Positions 1-9,860 of a DNA stretch of 20,988 nucleotides are shown one piece after another (the stretch's first letter is position 1; every line of letters starts with the position of its first letter). The notes beneath the pieces are model-generated. The model was not told the DNA's origin. It worked only from the letters and a program-made list of their open reading frames with translations, and made no database searches. The stretch spans positions 1 to 20,988 of the forward strand of contig JAPLPI010000191.1 in assembly GCA_026400305.1 (NCBI GenBank). The letters run 5' to 3'. The DNA comes from Alphaproteobacteria bacterium. Lineage in GTDB: Bacteria > Pseudomonadota > Alphaproteobacteria > Micropepsales > Micropepsaceae. Made by a program: the position numbers and the translations under genes.

Positions 1-783
1 GGAGCAGGGACCTTCCACCCCGCCACCACCTTGCGGGCGCTGGGGCCACGCCCCTGGAAGGCCGCCTTCGTGCAGCCCAGCCGCCGTCCCTCGGACGGCC
101 GCTATGGCGAGAACCCCAACCGGCTGCAGCACTATTACCAATATCAGGTGATCTTGAAGCCGGCTCCGGAGAATGTGCAGGAACTGTATCTGGGCTCCAT
201 CCGCGCCATTGGCTTGGATTCCGATCTGCACGACATCCGCTTTGTCGAGGATGACTGGGAAAGTCCCACGCTGGGCGCCGCCGGTCTGGGCTGGGAAGTG
301 TGGTGCGACGGGATGGAGATCACCCAGTTCACGTATTTCCAGCAGGTGGGTGGCATCGAATGCGATCCGGTCTGCGCCGAGATCACCTACGGCCTCGAGC
401 GGCTGGCCATGTATGTCCAGAATGTCGAGTTCGTCTACGATTTGGCGTTCAACGAAGAGTTTCGCTACGGCGAAGTCTTCCACCAGAATGAACAGGAATT
501 CTCCTCCTATAATTTCGAGCGCGCCGATACCGAAATCCTGTTCCAGCATTTCAAGGATGCCGAGAAACAGTGCCGCGAATTGCTGACCGGCAAGAAGCTG
601 CCGTTGCCCGCCTATGACCAGTGCATCAAGGCCAGCCATGCCTTCAACCTGCTGGATGCGCGCGGCGTGATTAGCGTCACCGAACGCGCCGCCTATATCG
701 GGCGTGTGCGGGAGCTGGCCCAGGCCTGCTGCGAAGCCTGGCTGGAAACGCCGATGGGCGAATACAAGCCGAGGTTCGCGTAA
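1..783 (+). CDS. glyQ: Glycyl-tRNA synthetase alpha subunit (3' part; 5' end outside window)
   Basis: This is the catalytic alpha subunit of the heterotetrameric (alpha2beta2) class II glycyl-tRNA synthetase, which activates glycine with ATP and charges tRNA-Gly in the cytoplasm. The frame is open from base 1 ([12 protein letters not shown]), so the gene begins before the window and 260 residues are visible; the family is usually about 290-310 residues. Recognisable GlyQ blocks are [57 protein letters not shown] and [11 protein letters not shown], which include class II core motifs. The TTG at base 31 is internal, not a start. The stop shares its last base with the glyS start (TAATG), so the two subunits are translationally coupled. 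Identity is near certain. Confidence 0.97.
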   Translation, partial: GAGTFHPATTLRALGPRPWKAAFVQPSRRPSDGRYGENPNRLQHYYQYQVILKPAPENVQELYLGSIRAIGLDSDLHDIRFVEDDWESPTLGAAGLGWEVWCDGMEITQFTYFQQVGGIECDPVCAEITYGLERLAMYVQNVEFVYDLAFNEEFRYGEVFHQNEQEFSSYNFERADTEILFQHFKDAEKQCRELLTGKKLPLPAYDQCIKASHAFNLLDARGVISVTERAAYIGRVRELAQACCEAWLETPMGEYKPRFA

Positions 784-2795
784 TGCCGGACCTGTTGCTG
801 GAATTGTTCTCTGAAGAAATTCCCGCCCGCATGCAGACGGGTGCGGCGCGCGATCTGGAGCGGCTGATGGTCGGCGCGTTGACCGATCGCGGCTACCTGT
901 TTGAAGGCATCAAGACCTTTTCCGGGCCCCGCCGTCTGACACTGGCGATTGCCGGATTGCCCGCCAAGCAAAGCGATGTGCGCGAAGAGCTGAAAGGCCC
1001 CAAGATCGACGCGCCGCCCGCCGCGCTGGAAGGCTTTCTGAAAAAGACCGGCCTGACCAAGGACCAGCTCAAGGTCGAGAAGACCCCCAAGGGTGACGTC
1101 TATATGGCGCTGATCGAGCGCGCCGGACGCGAGACGCCGCATGTGCTGGCCGAGATCATTCCGGACGTGATGGCCAAGCTGCCCTGGCCCAAGTCCATGC
1201 GCTGGAAGCCGGGCTCTCCGGTGCGCTGGGTGCGGCCGCTGCATTCCATTCTTTGTACCTTTGATGGCGAGTTTGTGCCGTTCTCTTTCGCCGGCATCTC
1301 GACCGGACTGCACACCCGCGGCCATCGTTTCCTGTCGCAAGGCAAGATCGAGGCGCGGCGCTTTGACGACTACGCCCAGAAGCTGAAAGCCAATCATGTA
1401 GTGCTGGAAGCCGAGGAACGCGCCGCCATAATTTTTGAAGGCATCAAGCAAGCGGCCTTTGTGCATAGCCTGGAAATGATCCCGGACGAGGGGCTCTTGG
1501 CGGAAGTCTGCGGCCTCGCCGAATGGCCGACCGTCTATGTTGGCACTATCCAGGACGAATTCATGGATGTGCCGGCGGAAATCCTCCAGACCTCGATGCG
1601 CACGCATCAGAAATATTTCAGCCTGCGTGATCCCAAGACGGGCAAGATGGCTAACCGTTTCGCCCTGGTGGCCAACATGGTGGCCAAGGACGGCGGCAAG
1701 GAAATCGTTGCCGGCAATGAGCGCGTCCTGCGCGCCCGCCTGTCGGATGCCAAGTTTTTCTGGGACGAGGATCGCAAGCATTCCTTGGAAAGCCGGGTCG
1801 AGAAGCTGAAAGGCATCGTCTTCCACGCCAAGCTGGGAACCCAGTTCGAGCGAGTCACCCGCATCGAAAAGCGGGCAGGCGAGATCGCCGGAAAAATCGG
1901 CGCCGATGTGAAGCTGGCGCAGCGCGCCGCCAAACTTGCCAAGGCCGACCTGACCACTGGCGTGGTGGGAGAATTCCCCGAACTGCAGGGCGTGATGGGC
2001 CGCTATTACGCTCTGCACGACAAGGAAGACGCAGCCGTCGCCGATGCCGCGCGCGATCATTACAAGCCAGTTGGCCCATCTGATACGGTGCCGGCGGACA
2101 AGGTCTCCATCGCCGTGGCGCTGGCCGACAAGCTGGATGCCCTAACCGGTTTCTTCGCGGCGGGTGAAAAGCCTACTGGCTCCGGCGATCCCTTCGCCTT
2201 GCGCCGAGCTGCGCTTGGCGTGATCCGAATCCTGCTTGAAAACAAGCTGCGCTACCCGCTGAAGCTGGAAAGTGACCTCCTGTCTTTCTTTGCCGATCGC
2301 CTGAAGGTGGCGCTGAAGGAAAAGGGCGTCCGCCATGACTTGATCGACGCGGTGTTCAGCCTGGGCAATGAGGACGATCTGGTCCGGCTGGTGGCGCGGG
2401 TCGAGGCGCTGCAGGCTTTCCTGAAATCCGACGACGGCGCTAACCTGCTGGCAGGCTACAAGCGTGCCGCCAATATCCTCAAGGCCGAGGAAAAGAAGGA
2501 TGGCAAGACCTTCATCAATGAGGTCACAGAAAAGTTGCTGTCCGAAGCGGCCGAGAAGGCGCTATTCGCGGCACTGGACAAGGCGCGCATGGCTATTACC
2601 GCCGCGCTGGACAAGGAAGATTTAGCTGCCGCCATGCAGCAGATGGCAGGTCTGCGTGTTCCCGTCGACGGCTTCTTTGAAGGCGTGAAGGTGAATGCCG
2701 ACGACAAGCAGGTGCGCGAAAACCGCCTGAACCTTTTGGCGACGTTGCGCGCCACCCTGCATCAGGTTGCGGATTTTTCCAGAATTGAAGGCTAG
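783..2795 (+). CDS. glyS: Glycyl-tRNA synthetase beta subunit
   Basis: This is the beta subunit of the tetrameric glycyl-tRNA synthetase. It carries tRNA recognition and partners GlyQ. The protein has 670 residues, close to the usual length of about 690. It opens with the family signature [18 protein letters not shown], has the KGPKIDAPPAALEGFLKK block near residue 85, the core segment with MRTHQKYFSLRD near residue 270, an HD-like region around residues 380-480 (PELQGVMGRYYALHDKE, then GSGDPFALRRAALGVIRI), and a C-terminal anticodon-binding-like helical domain ending RATLHQVADFSRIEG. The ATG overlaps the glyQ stop by one base. The stop is TAG, four bases before ppdK. Nothing looks broken. 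Confidence 0.97.
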   Translation: MPDLLLELFSEEIPARMQTGAARDLERLMVGALTDRGYLFEGIKTFSGPRRLTLAIAGLPAKQSDVREELKGPKIDAPPAALEGFLKKTGLTKDQLKVEKTPKGDVYMALIERAGRETPHVLAEIIPDVMAKLPWPKSMRWKPGSPVRWVRPLHSILCTFDGEFVPFSFAGISTGLHTRGHRFLSQGKIEARRFDDYAQKLKANHVVLEAEERAAIIFEGIKQAAFVHSLEMIPDEGLLAEVCGLAEWPTVYVGTIQDEFMDVPAEILQTSMRTHQKYFSLRDPKTGKMANRFALVANMVAKDGGKEIVAGNERVLRARLSDAKFFWDEDRKHSLESRVEKLKGIVFHAKLGTQFERVTRIEKRAGEIAGKIGADVKLAQRAAKLAKADLTTGVVGEFPELQGVMGRYYALHDKEDAAVADAARDHYKPVGPSDTVPADKVSIAVALADKLDALTGFFAAGEKPTGSGDPFALRRAALGVIRILLENKLRYPLKLESDLLSFFADRLKVALKEKGVRHDLIDAVFSLGNEDDLVRLVARVEALQAFLKSDDGANLLAGYKRAANILKAEEKKDGKTFINEVTEKLLSEAAEKALFAALDKARMAITAALDKEDLAAAMQQMAGLRVPVDGFFEGVKVNADDKQVRENRLNLLATLRATLHQVADFSRIEG

Positions 2796-2799
2796 TGCG

Positions 2800-5475
2800 A
2801 TGACGAAATGGGTCTATGCGTTCGGCGATGGTAAGGCCGAAGGCGAAGCTGGCATGCGCAACCTGCTGGGCGGCAAGGGCGCCAACCTGGCCGACATGAG
2901 CAATCTGGGCCTGCCGGTGCCCCCGGGGCTTACCATCACCACCGAAGTCTGCACTTATTACTACGCCAACAAGGAAATATATCCGCCTGACCTGAAGGAA
3001 CAGGTCGACATTGCCCTGCGCGAAGTCGGCTATCAGGCCAAGGGAAATCTCGGTGACACCGACAAGCCGCTGCTGCTGTCGGTGCGATCGGGCGCACGCG
3101 TCTCCATGCCCGGCATGATGGATACGGTACTGAATCTGGGCCTGAATGCTGCCACGGCCGAAGGGCTGGCCAAGCTCACCGGCGATGAGCGCTTCGCCTA
3201 TGACAGCTATCGCCGCTTTATCCAGATGTATTCCGACGTGGTTCTGGGCGTGGACCATGCCTGTTTTGAGGAAATTTTGGACGAGGAAAAAGACTCCAAG
3301 GGTGTCGAACTGGACACCGATCTGGACGCGGAAGACCTCAAGCGCATTGCCGGCCTTTACAAGGCGCGTGTGCAAAAGGAACTGGGCAGGCCGTTCCCCG
3401 AGGATATGGAGGAACAATTGTGGGGCGCCATCGGCGCGGTGTTCGGGTCCTGGCACAGCCCGCGCGCCAACACCTATCGCAAGCTGAACAATATCCCCGA
3501 GAACTGGGGTACCGCCGTTACCGTGCAGGCCATGGTGTTTGGCAATCGCGGCGAAAGCAGCGCCACCGGCGTCGCCTTCACCCGAGATCCGGCCACCGGC
3601 GAAAGGCTTCTCTATGGCGAATTCCTGATCAACGCCCAGGGCGAGGACGTGGTGGCGGGCATCCGCACGCCGCAGCCCATCTCCAAAGAGGTGCGTGAGC
3701 GGCTGGGCATCCGCAAGGCCAGCATGGAAGAAGCGATGCCGAAGGCCTATGAGGAATTGCGCGCCATTGGCGAGCAACTGGAACAACATTACCGCGACAT
3801 GCAGGATATGGAATTCACGGTGCAGGAAGGTAAGCTGTTCATGCTGCAGACCCGCTCCGGCAAACGCACCGCCGAAGCGGCGCTGAAAGCCGCCGTGGAC
3901 ATGGAGCGCGAAGGGCTGATCGACAGGAAGATCGCTGTCACCCGGGTTGAGCCAGAAGCCTTGAACCAGCTGTTGCACCCGACGCTCGATCCCGATGCGC
4001 CGCGCGAGCAGATCGCGGTGGGCCTGGGCGCCTCGCCGGGGGCCGCCACCGGTGAAGTCGCCTTCACCGCGGAGGAGGCCGAGAAGCTGGTCGCCGATCA
4101 CCGCGACGTGATTTTGGTGCGCACCGAAACTAGTCCCGAAGACATACACGGCATGCATGCGGCACGCGGCATTCTGACCGCGCGCGGCGGCATGACTAGC
4201 CACGCCGCTGTGGTGGCGCGGGGCATGGGGCGGCCCTGCGTCTCCGGCGCGGGCATGCTGAAGATTGACGCGGCGCGTGGCGAGATGGTGGCGGGCAATG
4301 TCACCATCAGAAGAGGCGACATCATCACCATTGATGGCGCGGCAGGCCTGGTGTTCAAGGGCAAGGTAGGCCTGCGCCAGCCGGAAATGACCAGCGATTT
4401 CGGCACCCTCATGGGATGGGCCGATGAATTCCGCCGCTTGGGCGTGCGCACCAATGCCGACACGCCGGGTGACGCCGCCACGGCCCGCAAGTTTGGCGCC
4501 GAAGGCATTGGCTTGTGCCGCACCGAGCACATGTTCTTTGAAGCCGACCGCATCATCGCAGTGCGCCAGATGATTTTGGCCGACGCAGAAGATGAACGCA
4601 AAGCGGCATTGGCGAAACTGCTTCCCATGCAGCGCGCCGATTTCGAAGGTATCTTCCAGGAAATGGCAGGCCTACCGGTCACTATCCGGCTGCTGGATCC
4701 GCCGCTGCACGAATTTTTGCCGCACAATGAAGAAGAGTTCGCGGAAGTCGCTGCCGCCGCCGGCACCAACGTCAAGAAGCTGCGCGCCCGCGCCATCGCG
4801 CTGCACGAAGAAAATCCTATGCTGGGCCATCGCGGCTGCCGGCTGGGCATCACCTATCCGGAAATCTACGAAATGCAGGCCCGCGCCATCCTGGAAGCAG
4901 CGCTGGCGGTGGAAGAAATGGGCGGGGCTGCGGTGCAGCTGGAAATCATGATCCCACTGGTGGCCTTCAAGTCGGAACTGGACATCCTGGCGGTGCGCAT
5001 CGCGGCCGTGGCCGATGCGGTGAAGCAAGAGCGCGGGAAAGTCCCGGATTACCTGATCGGAACGATGATAGAACTGCCGCGCGCCGCGCTGAAAGCGGGC
5101 GAAATTGCGCAGACCGCGCAGTTTTTCTCGTTCGGCACCAACGATCTGACGCAGACAGCGCTGGGCGTATCGCGCGATGACGCCGGTATGTTCCTTAGAG
5201 ACTATCTGACCAAGGGTGTGATCGCGCGCGATCCTTTTGTTTCACTGGATGTCGATGGTGTTGGCGAACTGATCCAGATTGCGGCGGAAAGGGGGCGCAA
5301 GACCCGCGAAAAACTCAAGCTTGGTATCTGCGGAGAGCATGGCGGCGACCCCGATTCCATCCGCTTCTGTCACGACTCAGGATTGGATTATGTGTCCTGT
5401 TCACCCTTCCGGGTTCCAATTGCGCGTCTTGCAGCGGCGCAGGCGGCCTTGAATAAGAGCCTCAGCGACATTTAA
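2800..5475 (+). CDS. ppdK: Pyruvate, phosphate dikinase
   Basis: The enzyme interconverts pyruvate, ATP and phosphate with phosphoenolpyruvate, AMP and pyrophosphate in the cytoplasm, linking glycolysis and gluconeogenesis. The start chosen is the ATG at 2800 (MTKWVYAFGDG), the family's usual N-terminus, with GAAGG about 8 bases upstream; an ATG 11 codons earlier lies inside glyS. The product has 891 residues, normal for PPDK. Domains in order are an N-terminal ATP-binding domain (LLGGKGANLADM near residue 23; RSGARVSMPGMMDTV near residue 100), a central phosphohistidine domain with GGMTSHAAVVARGMG (catalytic His about residue 468), and a C-terminal PEP/pyruvate barrel with CRTEHMFFE, FGTNDLTQ and GICGEHGG (catalytic Cys about residue 844). 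It follows glyS by four bases, so co-transcription is likely. Confidence 0.97.
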   Translation: MTKWVYAFGDGKAEGEAGMRNLLGGKGANLADMSNLGLPVPPGLTITTEVCTYYYANKEIYPPDLKEQVDIALREVGYQAKGNLGDTDKPLLLSVRSGARVSMPGMMDTVLNLGLNAATAEGLAKLTGDERFAYDSYRRFIQMYSDVVLGVDHACFEEILDEEKDSKGVELDTDLDAEDLKRIAGLYKARVQKELGRPFPEDMEEQLWGAIGAVFGSWHSPRANTYRKLNNIPENWGTAVTVQAMVFGNRGESSATGVAFTRDPATGERLLYGEFLINAQGEDVVAGIRTPQPISKEVRERLGIRKASMEEAMPKAYEELRAIGEQLEQHYRDMQDMEFTVQEGKLFMLQTRSGKRTAEAALKAAVDMEREGLIDRKIAVTRVEPEALNQLLHPTLDPDAPREQIAVGLGASPGAATGEVAFTAEEAEKLVADHRDVILVRTETSPEDIHGMHAARGILTARGGMTSHAAVVARGMGRPCVSGAGMLKIDAARGEMVAGNVTIRRGDIITIDGAAGLVFKGKVGLRQPEMTSDFGTLMGWADEFRRLGVRTNADTPGDAATARKFGAEGIGLCRTEHMFFEADRIIAVRQMILADAEDERKAALAKLLPMQRADFEGIFQEMAGLPVTIRLLDPPLHEFLPHNEEEFAEVAAAAGTNVKKLRARAIALHEENPMLGHRGCRLGITYPEIYEMQARAILEAALAVEEMGGAAVQLEIMIPLVAFKSELDILAVRIAAVADAVKQERGKVPDYLIGTMIELPRAALKAGEIAQTAQFFSFGTNDLTQTALGVSRDDAGMFLRDYLTKGVIARDPFVSLDVDGVGELIQIAAERGRKTREKLKLGICGEHGGDPDSIRFCHDSGLDYVSCSPFRVPIARLAAAQAALNKSLSDI

Positions 5476-5761
5476 TCTGTATACGGACATAACAGTAAAA
5501 CCCTGTGTTTTTTGGCAATTTATGACGGTCTGTCACGTTAATGAAATTTTTTGTTTGACGATTCGTTTTTTGAGGGGCAAAAGCCGGCCACTAGGTGCTG
5601 GGTACCGTTCGGAACTTTTGAGGATTACGCGCGATCGAAACAGCCTGATTGAAATAGCCACTGCACATTGAACGCCGAAGGGGCGCGATTAGAGCAATAG
5701 CGAAATAGACCAAGCCGCAAGACTAAGCGATATCAACGAACCGAAAAGAGTACCAATCCTT
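5476..5761 (+). other. AT-richer intergenic spacer, probably holding the promoter of the cell wall hydrolase gene
   Basis: No credible gene was found in these 286 bases. The first 100 bases are much more AT-rich than the surroundings, with several T-runs, as expected for a promoter region. A TTGACG at 5555-5560 looks like a -35 box, but no good -10 box sits 16-18 bases downstream. A clear Shine-Dalgarno sequence before the ATG at 5762 is also missing; only AAGAG lies about 12 bases upstream. The spacer separates the glyQ-glyS-ppdK run from the next gene. Confidence 0.4.
5491..5513 (+). terminator. Possible weak terminator after ppdK
   Basis: ACAG (5492-5495) and CTGT (5503-5506) can pair over a 7-base loop. 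A G and then six T (5508-5513) follow. The T-run and the position 16 bases after the ppdK stop fit an intrinsic terminator, but a four-base-pair stem is weak. This is suggestive only. Confidence 0.3.
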
Positions 5762-6376
5762 ATGTCCAAAAAAACCAATAACGCGATTTCGCGTTCCGAC
5801 AGCGTGCTTATTGCCGCGATGGCGATCATTCTCGCCACCGCCAGTGCTGCAATCGGCGCCTCCATGACTTATCATCCTTCCACGGACAAAGATGTGGCGC
5901 TGAAGCCCGCCGTTGCCGTGGCCGAAGCCCCAAAATCTTCCACCGACGGGGCGATGAGCCAGCTGCTGGCTGAGCACAAATGCCTGTCGGAAGTGCTTTA
6001 TTACGAGGCCCGCGGCGAAGGCGCCGACGGCCAGAAGGCCATTGCCGAAGTGGTGTTCCACCGCATGAACCATGGCGATTACGGCCATTCTATCTGCGCC
6101 GTGGTGTATGAGGGCGCGAACCGCTCAGGCTGCCAGTTCTCCTTTGCCTGCAATGGCGACACGAAGCGCGCAAAGCAACTGGATGCCTGGCATCGTGCCG
6201 AGGCTCTGGCGGCCTCAATCCTCACCGGACAGGTGCCGTTGCGGAATGCTACCGGCGGCGCCCTGAACTTCCATTCTGCGTCCGTCTCGCCCGACTGGGC
6301 CGACACGATGGACAAGACGACCCAGATTGGGAACCACGTCTTCTATCGCAACGCGCAGCGCACCCGGGACAGCTAG
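5762..6376 (+). CDS. SleB-type cell wall hydrolase, membrane anchored
   Basis: This protein of 204 residues is predicted to cut peptidoglycan in the periplasm. Residues about 15-35 (SVLIAAMAIILATASAAIGA) form a hydrophobic segment, either an uncleaved signal anchor or a signal peptide. A low-complexity linker follows. From about residue 66 there is a Hydrolase_2/SleB domain: CLSEVLYYEARGEGADGQKA, with the conserved YYEARGE glutamate, then AEVVFHRMNH, GCQFSFACNGD and a C-terminal GALNFHSASVSPDW. In spore formers SleB is a germination lytic enzyme, but this family is common in non-sporulating alphaproteobacteria, where it probably acts in wall remodelling. The gene stands alone and converges on nadC with a 29-base gap. 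The domain call is firm; the physiological role is inferred. Confidence 0.88.
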   Translation: MSKKTNNAISRSDSVLIAAMAIILATASAAIGASMTYHPSTDKDVALKPAVAVAEAPKSSTDGAMSQLLAEHKCLSEVLYYEARGEGADGQKAIAEVVFHRMNHGDYGHSICAVVYEGANRSGCQFSFACNGDTKRAKQLDAWHRAEALAASILTGQVPLRNATGGALNFHSASVSPDWADTMDKTTQIGNHVFYRNAQRTRDS

Positions 6377-6405
6377 GAGTGTCGGCGAAAGTCGGAGCTA
6401 CCAAC

Positions 6406-7266
6406 TTAAAAGTCCAGACCGATATCGAGATTGAGCGCGGAATGTGTAATCGCGCCTGAGCTGATATAATCTACGCCGGTCTCGGCGATGGCGCGCACCG
6501 TCGCCAGCGTCACGTTGCCTGACGCTTCCAGCACGGCCTTGTCCTTGGACAGCGCGACGGCGCGGTTCAAATCGTCCAAAGATATGTTGTCTAGCAGGAT
6601 GCGGTCCACGCCAAGGGTGAGCGCTTCTTCCAACTGCTCTAGCCGGTCCACTTCCACCTCGATCCGCACCATATGGCCCAGGCATTCGCGCAGCCGCGCA
6701 ACGGCGGGGCCGATACCTCCGGCGGCCTGGACATGGTTGTCCTTGACCATGGCGGCGTCATCCAGCCCGAAACGGTGATTGAAGCCGCCGCCGCAGCGCA
6801 CGGCATATTTCTGCAAGGCGCGTAGGCCGGGCAGGGTCTTGCGGGTGCAGACGATGCGCGCAGCTGTGCCTTCGACCGCCTTCACCAATGCCGCGGTTGC
6901 GGTTGCGGTGCCCGATAGCGGCCCCAGGAAGTTCAGCGCCACCCGCTCGGCGGTCAGGATGCTGCGGGCGGAGCCGGAAACCGTGGCCAGAACCGCACCG
7001 GCCGCGGCGTCTGAGCCATCGGGCAGCAACACCTCAAATTTTACAGACGGGTCCACCAGACGGAACGCCGCTTCGGCACAGATCAGCCCGGCGATGCGTC
7101 CGGGTTTGCGGACGACGATTTTTGCGGCTGCCTGCTTGTCGGACGGAATGGTGAGCTGGCTGGTGATGTCGCCGGCGCGGCCCAGATCTTCTTCCAGCGC
7201 GGCACGGACCGCTGGCTCGAACAGCAGCGCCGAAGGCGGCCGCGTGATGTCCAATGACAATGTCAT
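6406..7266 (-). CDS. nadC: Nicotinate-nucleotide pyrophosphorylase (quinolinate phosphoribosyltransferase)
   Basis: NadC converts quinolinate and PRPP to nicotinate mononucleotide, CO2 and pyrophosphate, the third step of de novo NAD synthesis. The product has 286 residues starting MTLSLDITRPPS. Family motifs visible are EEDLGRAGDITSQ near residue 28, ERVALNFLGPLSGTATATAA, the substrate-binding ARIVCTRKTLPGLR, KYAVRCGGGFNHRFGLDDA, MVKDNH and EVEVDRLEQLEEAL. The C-terminus IAETGVDYISSGAITHSA is the phosphate-binding end of the barrel. The ATG at 7266 overlaps the nadB stop in an ATGA arrangement, which fixes the start; the frame is open further upstream, but only as a shadow of nadB. It is the last gene of nadABC. 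Confidence 0.96.
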   Translation of the reverse strand: MTLSLDITRPPSALLFEPAVRAALEEDLGRAGDITSQLTIPSDKQAAAKIVVRKPGRIAGLICAEAAFRLVDPSVKFEVLLPDGSDAAAGAVLATVSGSARSILTAERVALNFLGPLSGTATATAALVKAVEGTAARIVCTRKTLPGLRALQKYAVRCGGGFNHRFGLDDAAMVKDNHVQAAGGIGPAVARLRECLGHMVRIEVEVDRLEQLEEALTLGVDRILLDNISLDDLNRAVALSKDKAVLEASGNVTLATVRAIAETGVDYISSGAITHSALNLDIGLDF

Positions 7267-8840
7267 TTGCGGGCGCGGGTGGCGGGCGCGGCCTCGCCGC
7301 CGGCGGCGATCCTGTCCGCGTCCGCCAGGGTCATGAAGGTGCGGGTGGCGATCTTTGAGGCGAGCGGGAAGTCGCTGCGCCAATGGCCGCCGCGCGATTC
7401 ATGTCGCGTCAGCGCCGCCGCCGTCACCAGCTTGGCCGCCGCCGTCATGTTGAGCAGGGCCGGTTCGTTGCTGGTGGTTTCCAGTCGGGTGATGACATCC
7501 AGCGTGGCGCGCATGCCGGTGACATCGCGTTCCACGCCGACGCCGCTGGTCATCGCGTTGCGCAGAACATGTGGCGGGGCCGGGGAGGCAAAACGCTGCG
7601 GCGCGGGTGGGGCGCCGCGATGCGCGCCCGCTGCCAGCTGGCCACGTACGTCGTCGGCAACTCGGGCGCCGAACACCAAACCTTCCAGCAAGGAGTTTGA
7701 TGCCAGGCGGTTTGCGCCGTGCAGGCCGGTGGCGGCGCATTCGCCCACCACCCACAGGCCGGCCAGGGAGGAACGGCCATTTTCGTCCGAGGCGATGCCG
7801 CCCATGTGATAATGCGCTGCCGGCGCGACCGGAATCATCGCGGTGACCGGATCGATCCTCGCCGACATGCAGGCGGCATAGACGGTGGGGAAGTGACGAG
7901 GGAGGTCCGCGCCGATCGCCTGCCGGCAGTCCAGATAGACCTTGGAGCCCGATGTGATCTGGCGATGGATGGCGCGGGCCACGATGTCGCGCGGCGCTAG
8001 ATCGGCATCGTTGTGGATCGTGGTCATGAAGCGTTCGCCGCGATCATTGACCAGCACAGCGCCTTCGCCGCGCAGCGCCTCTGTCGCCAGCGGTGCCGGA
8101 TCGCGGCCCACCGCAATGGCGGTGGGATGGAATTGCACGAATTCGGGATCAGAAATCAGCGCGCCGGCGCGCGCCGCCATGCCCAGGCCTTCGCCGCGCG
8201 ATTCCAGCGGATTGGTGGTGACGGCATACAGCGCGCCCAGCCCGCCGGTCGCCAGGATCACGGCGCGGGCGCGGAACAGGATCAATCGCGCCCCGGCGCC
8301 GATGCCCGAGCGGGCGAAGATGCCGGTGACACGGCCATTCTCCATCGCCAGTTCGACGGCATGGAAGCCTTCCAGCAGAGTGATGTTGTTGGCTTCATTG
8401 GCGCGCGCCGCCAGGGTGGCGGAAATCGCCGCGCCAGCGCCGTCGCCCTTCACATGTACGATGCGGGGCATGGAGTGGGCAGCCTCGCGTCCGACCGCCA
8501 GGCTGCCGTCGCCGTTGCGGTCGAACGGTGCGCCGAAGACCACCAGATCATCGATGCGGGCAGGGGCTTCCTGTGCCACCAGGTCCACAATTCTGGGATC
8601 GCAAAGGCCTGCGCCCGCCACCATCGTGTCATGGGCGTGGGACTGCCAGGTGTCGCCTTCCCCTACCGAGGCGGCGATGCCGCCCTGCGCCCAGGCGCTG
8701 GACCCGGACAAGCCGGGGCGGGTGCCCGCCAGAACGATGCTGGGCATGGGCGCCAGCTTCAGGGCGGTGAATAGCCCGGCGATGCCCGCGCCCAATATCA
8801 GCGCGCCCTCGGTCTCGACGATGTTGTCGATGTGGGTCAT
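7263..8840 (-). CDS. nadB: L-aspartate oxidase
   Basis: NadB is a FAD enzyme that oxidises L-aspartate to iminoaspartate, which NadA condenses with dihydroxyacetone phosphate. The product is 525 residues, typical for the family. Visible motifs are the dinucleotide-binding GAGIAGL at about residues 17-23, SSAWAQGGIAASV near residue 47, ATGGLGALY, FVQFHPTAIAV, TEALRGEGAVLVN, and HGANRLASNSLLEGLVFG, which holds the catalytic arginine of the succinate dehydrogenase/fumarate reductase superfamily. The N-terminus ILGAGIAGLFTALKL supports the ATG at 8840. It lies one base after the nadA stop and overlaps nadC by four bases. The neighbours and the HPTAI segment separate it from SdhA and FrdA. Confidence 0.96.
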   Translation of the reverse strand: MTHIDNIVETEGALILGAGIAGLFTALKLAPMPSIVLAGTRPGLSGSSAWAQGGIAASVGEGDTWQSHAHDTMVAGAGLCDPRIVDLVAQEAPARIDDLVVFGAPFDRNGDGSLAVGREAAHSMPRIVHVKGDGAGAAISATLAARANEANNITLLEGFHAVELAMENGRVTGIFARSGIGAGARLILFRARAVILATGGLGALYAVTTNPLESRGEGLGMAARAGALISDPEFVQFHPTAIAVGRDPAPLATEALRGEGAVLVNDRGERFMTTIHNDADLAPRDIVARAIHRQITSGSKVYLDCRQAIGADLPRHFPTVYAACMSARIDPVTAMIPVAPAAHYHMGGIASDENGRSSLAGLWVVGECAATGLHGANRLASNSLLEGLVFGARVADDVRGQLAAGAHRGAPPAPQRFASPAPPHVLRNAMTSGVGVERDVTGMRATLDVITRLETTSNEPALLNMTAAAKLVTAAALTRHESRGGHWRSDFPLASKIATRTFMTLADADRIAAGGEAAPATRARK

Positions 8841-8841
8841 G

Positions 8842-9855
8842 TCAGAGCTTCACCGCCAGCATGCGGTCGATCGGGGCTTTCGCCCGCGCCGCGATCTCGA
8901 CCGGAACGGTCACTTCGAAGGTCATGGTCTGCAAGCTGTGCAGGATGCCGTTCAGGGTGATGCGCTTCATGTGAGGGCACAGGTTGCAGGGCCGCACGAA
9001 TTCGATCTGCGGATACTCTACCGCGACATTGTCGCTCATCGAGCATTCGGTCACCATCACCACGCGCTGCGGCTTGTGGGTGCCGACATAGTTGATCATG
9101 GCGGCGGTCGAGCCGGCGAAGTCGGCTTCCGCCACAACTTCGGGCGGGCATTCAGGATGGGCCAACACCACGATGCCCGGATGGGCGGTGCGATAGTCGC
9201 GGATTTCCTGCGCCGTGAAACGCTCATGCACTTCGCAGGCGCCTTCCCAGGTGATGACTTTGACGCCGGTCTGGGCCGCGACATTGCGGGCCAGGTACTT
9301 GTCCGGGATCATGATGACGGTATCGACGCCGAACTCGCGCGCGATGGCTTCCACAACCTTCACGGCATTCCCGGAGGTGCAGCAGATATCGCTTTCCGCC
9401 TTCACATCGGCGGACGTGTTCACATAGGTCACCACCGGCAGGCCAGGATATTTCTGCTTGAGCAGCTGCACGTCCGCGCCGGTGATGGAGGCGGCGAGGC
9501 TGCAGCCGGCTTCCATGCTGGGGATCAGCACGGTCTTTTCCGGTGACAGGATCTTGGAAGTTTCGGCCATGAAGTGGACGCCGGCCTGGACGATGATCTT
9601 GGCATCGGTGCGCGCCGCCTCGCGGGCGAGGGCCAGAGAGTCGCCCACAAAATCGCCCACGCAATGGAAGATTTCCGGCGTCATGTAATTGTGCGCCAGG
9701 ATGACGGCATCCTTCTGCCGCTTCAGCCGGTTGATCTCGGCGATCACCGGGGCATAGGCGGGCCATTCGATCTTCGGTATGACACCCGAGACCTTGGCGT
9801 AGAGAGCTTCGGTGGCGCGTGCCACGTCGTCGCTATAGGCCAGTTCCAGTCCCAT
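8842..9855 (-). CDS. nadA: Quinolinate synthase
   Basis: NadA is a [4Fe-4S] enzyme that makes quinolinate from iminoaspartate and dihydroxyacetone phosphate. With the start chosen here it has 337 residues. Family motifs are [27 protein letters not shown] (residues 51-77, cited in parts), [53 protein letters not shown] and [11 protein letters not shown]. Candidate cluster cysteines are C118, C236 and C290 or C293. The ATG at 9855 is preferred over an in-frame ATG at 9882 because GGAGG lies five bases before it, whereas the upstream ATG sits inside a 34-base palindrome and lacks such a site. It is the first gene of nadABC and is probably controlled by the neighbouring NadQ. Confidence 0.96.
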   Translation of the reverse strand: MGLELAYSDDVARATEALYAKVSGVIPKIEWPAYAPVIAEINRLKRQKDAVILAHNYMTPEIFHCVGDFVGDSLALAREAARTDAKIIVQAGVHFMAETSKILSPEKTVLIPSMEAGCSLAASITGADVQLLKQKYPGLPVVTYVNTSADVKAESDICCTSGNAVKVVEAIAREFGVDTVIMIPDKYLARNVAAQTGVKVITWEGACEVHERFTAQEIRDYRTAHPGIVVLAHPECPPEVVAEADFAGSTAAMINYVGTHKPQRVVMVTECSMSDNVAVEYPQIEFVRPCNLCPHMKRITLNGILHSLQTMTFEVTVPVEIAARAKAPIDRMLAVKL

Positions 9856-9860
9856 TCTGT

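Noticed and set aside
693..4530. Very long open frames on the minus strand opposite glyS and ppdK (about 455 and 644 codons)
   Set aside because: They run opposite two unmistakable enzymes, are rich in His, Gln, Arg and Gly, and match no family. Such antisense frames are common in GC-rich genes.
5555..5583. Sigma70 promoter with TTGACG before the cell wall hydrolase gene
   Set aside because: No acceptable -10 box lies 15-19 bases downstream.
7942..9546. 534-codon plus-strand frame opposite nadB and nadA
   Set aside because: Its composition is Arg-, Ser- and His-rich and it crosses the nadA/nadB boundary with no start signal. The opposite strand encodes NadB and NadA with all motifs.
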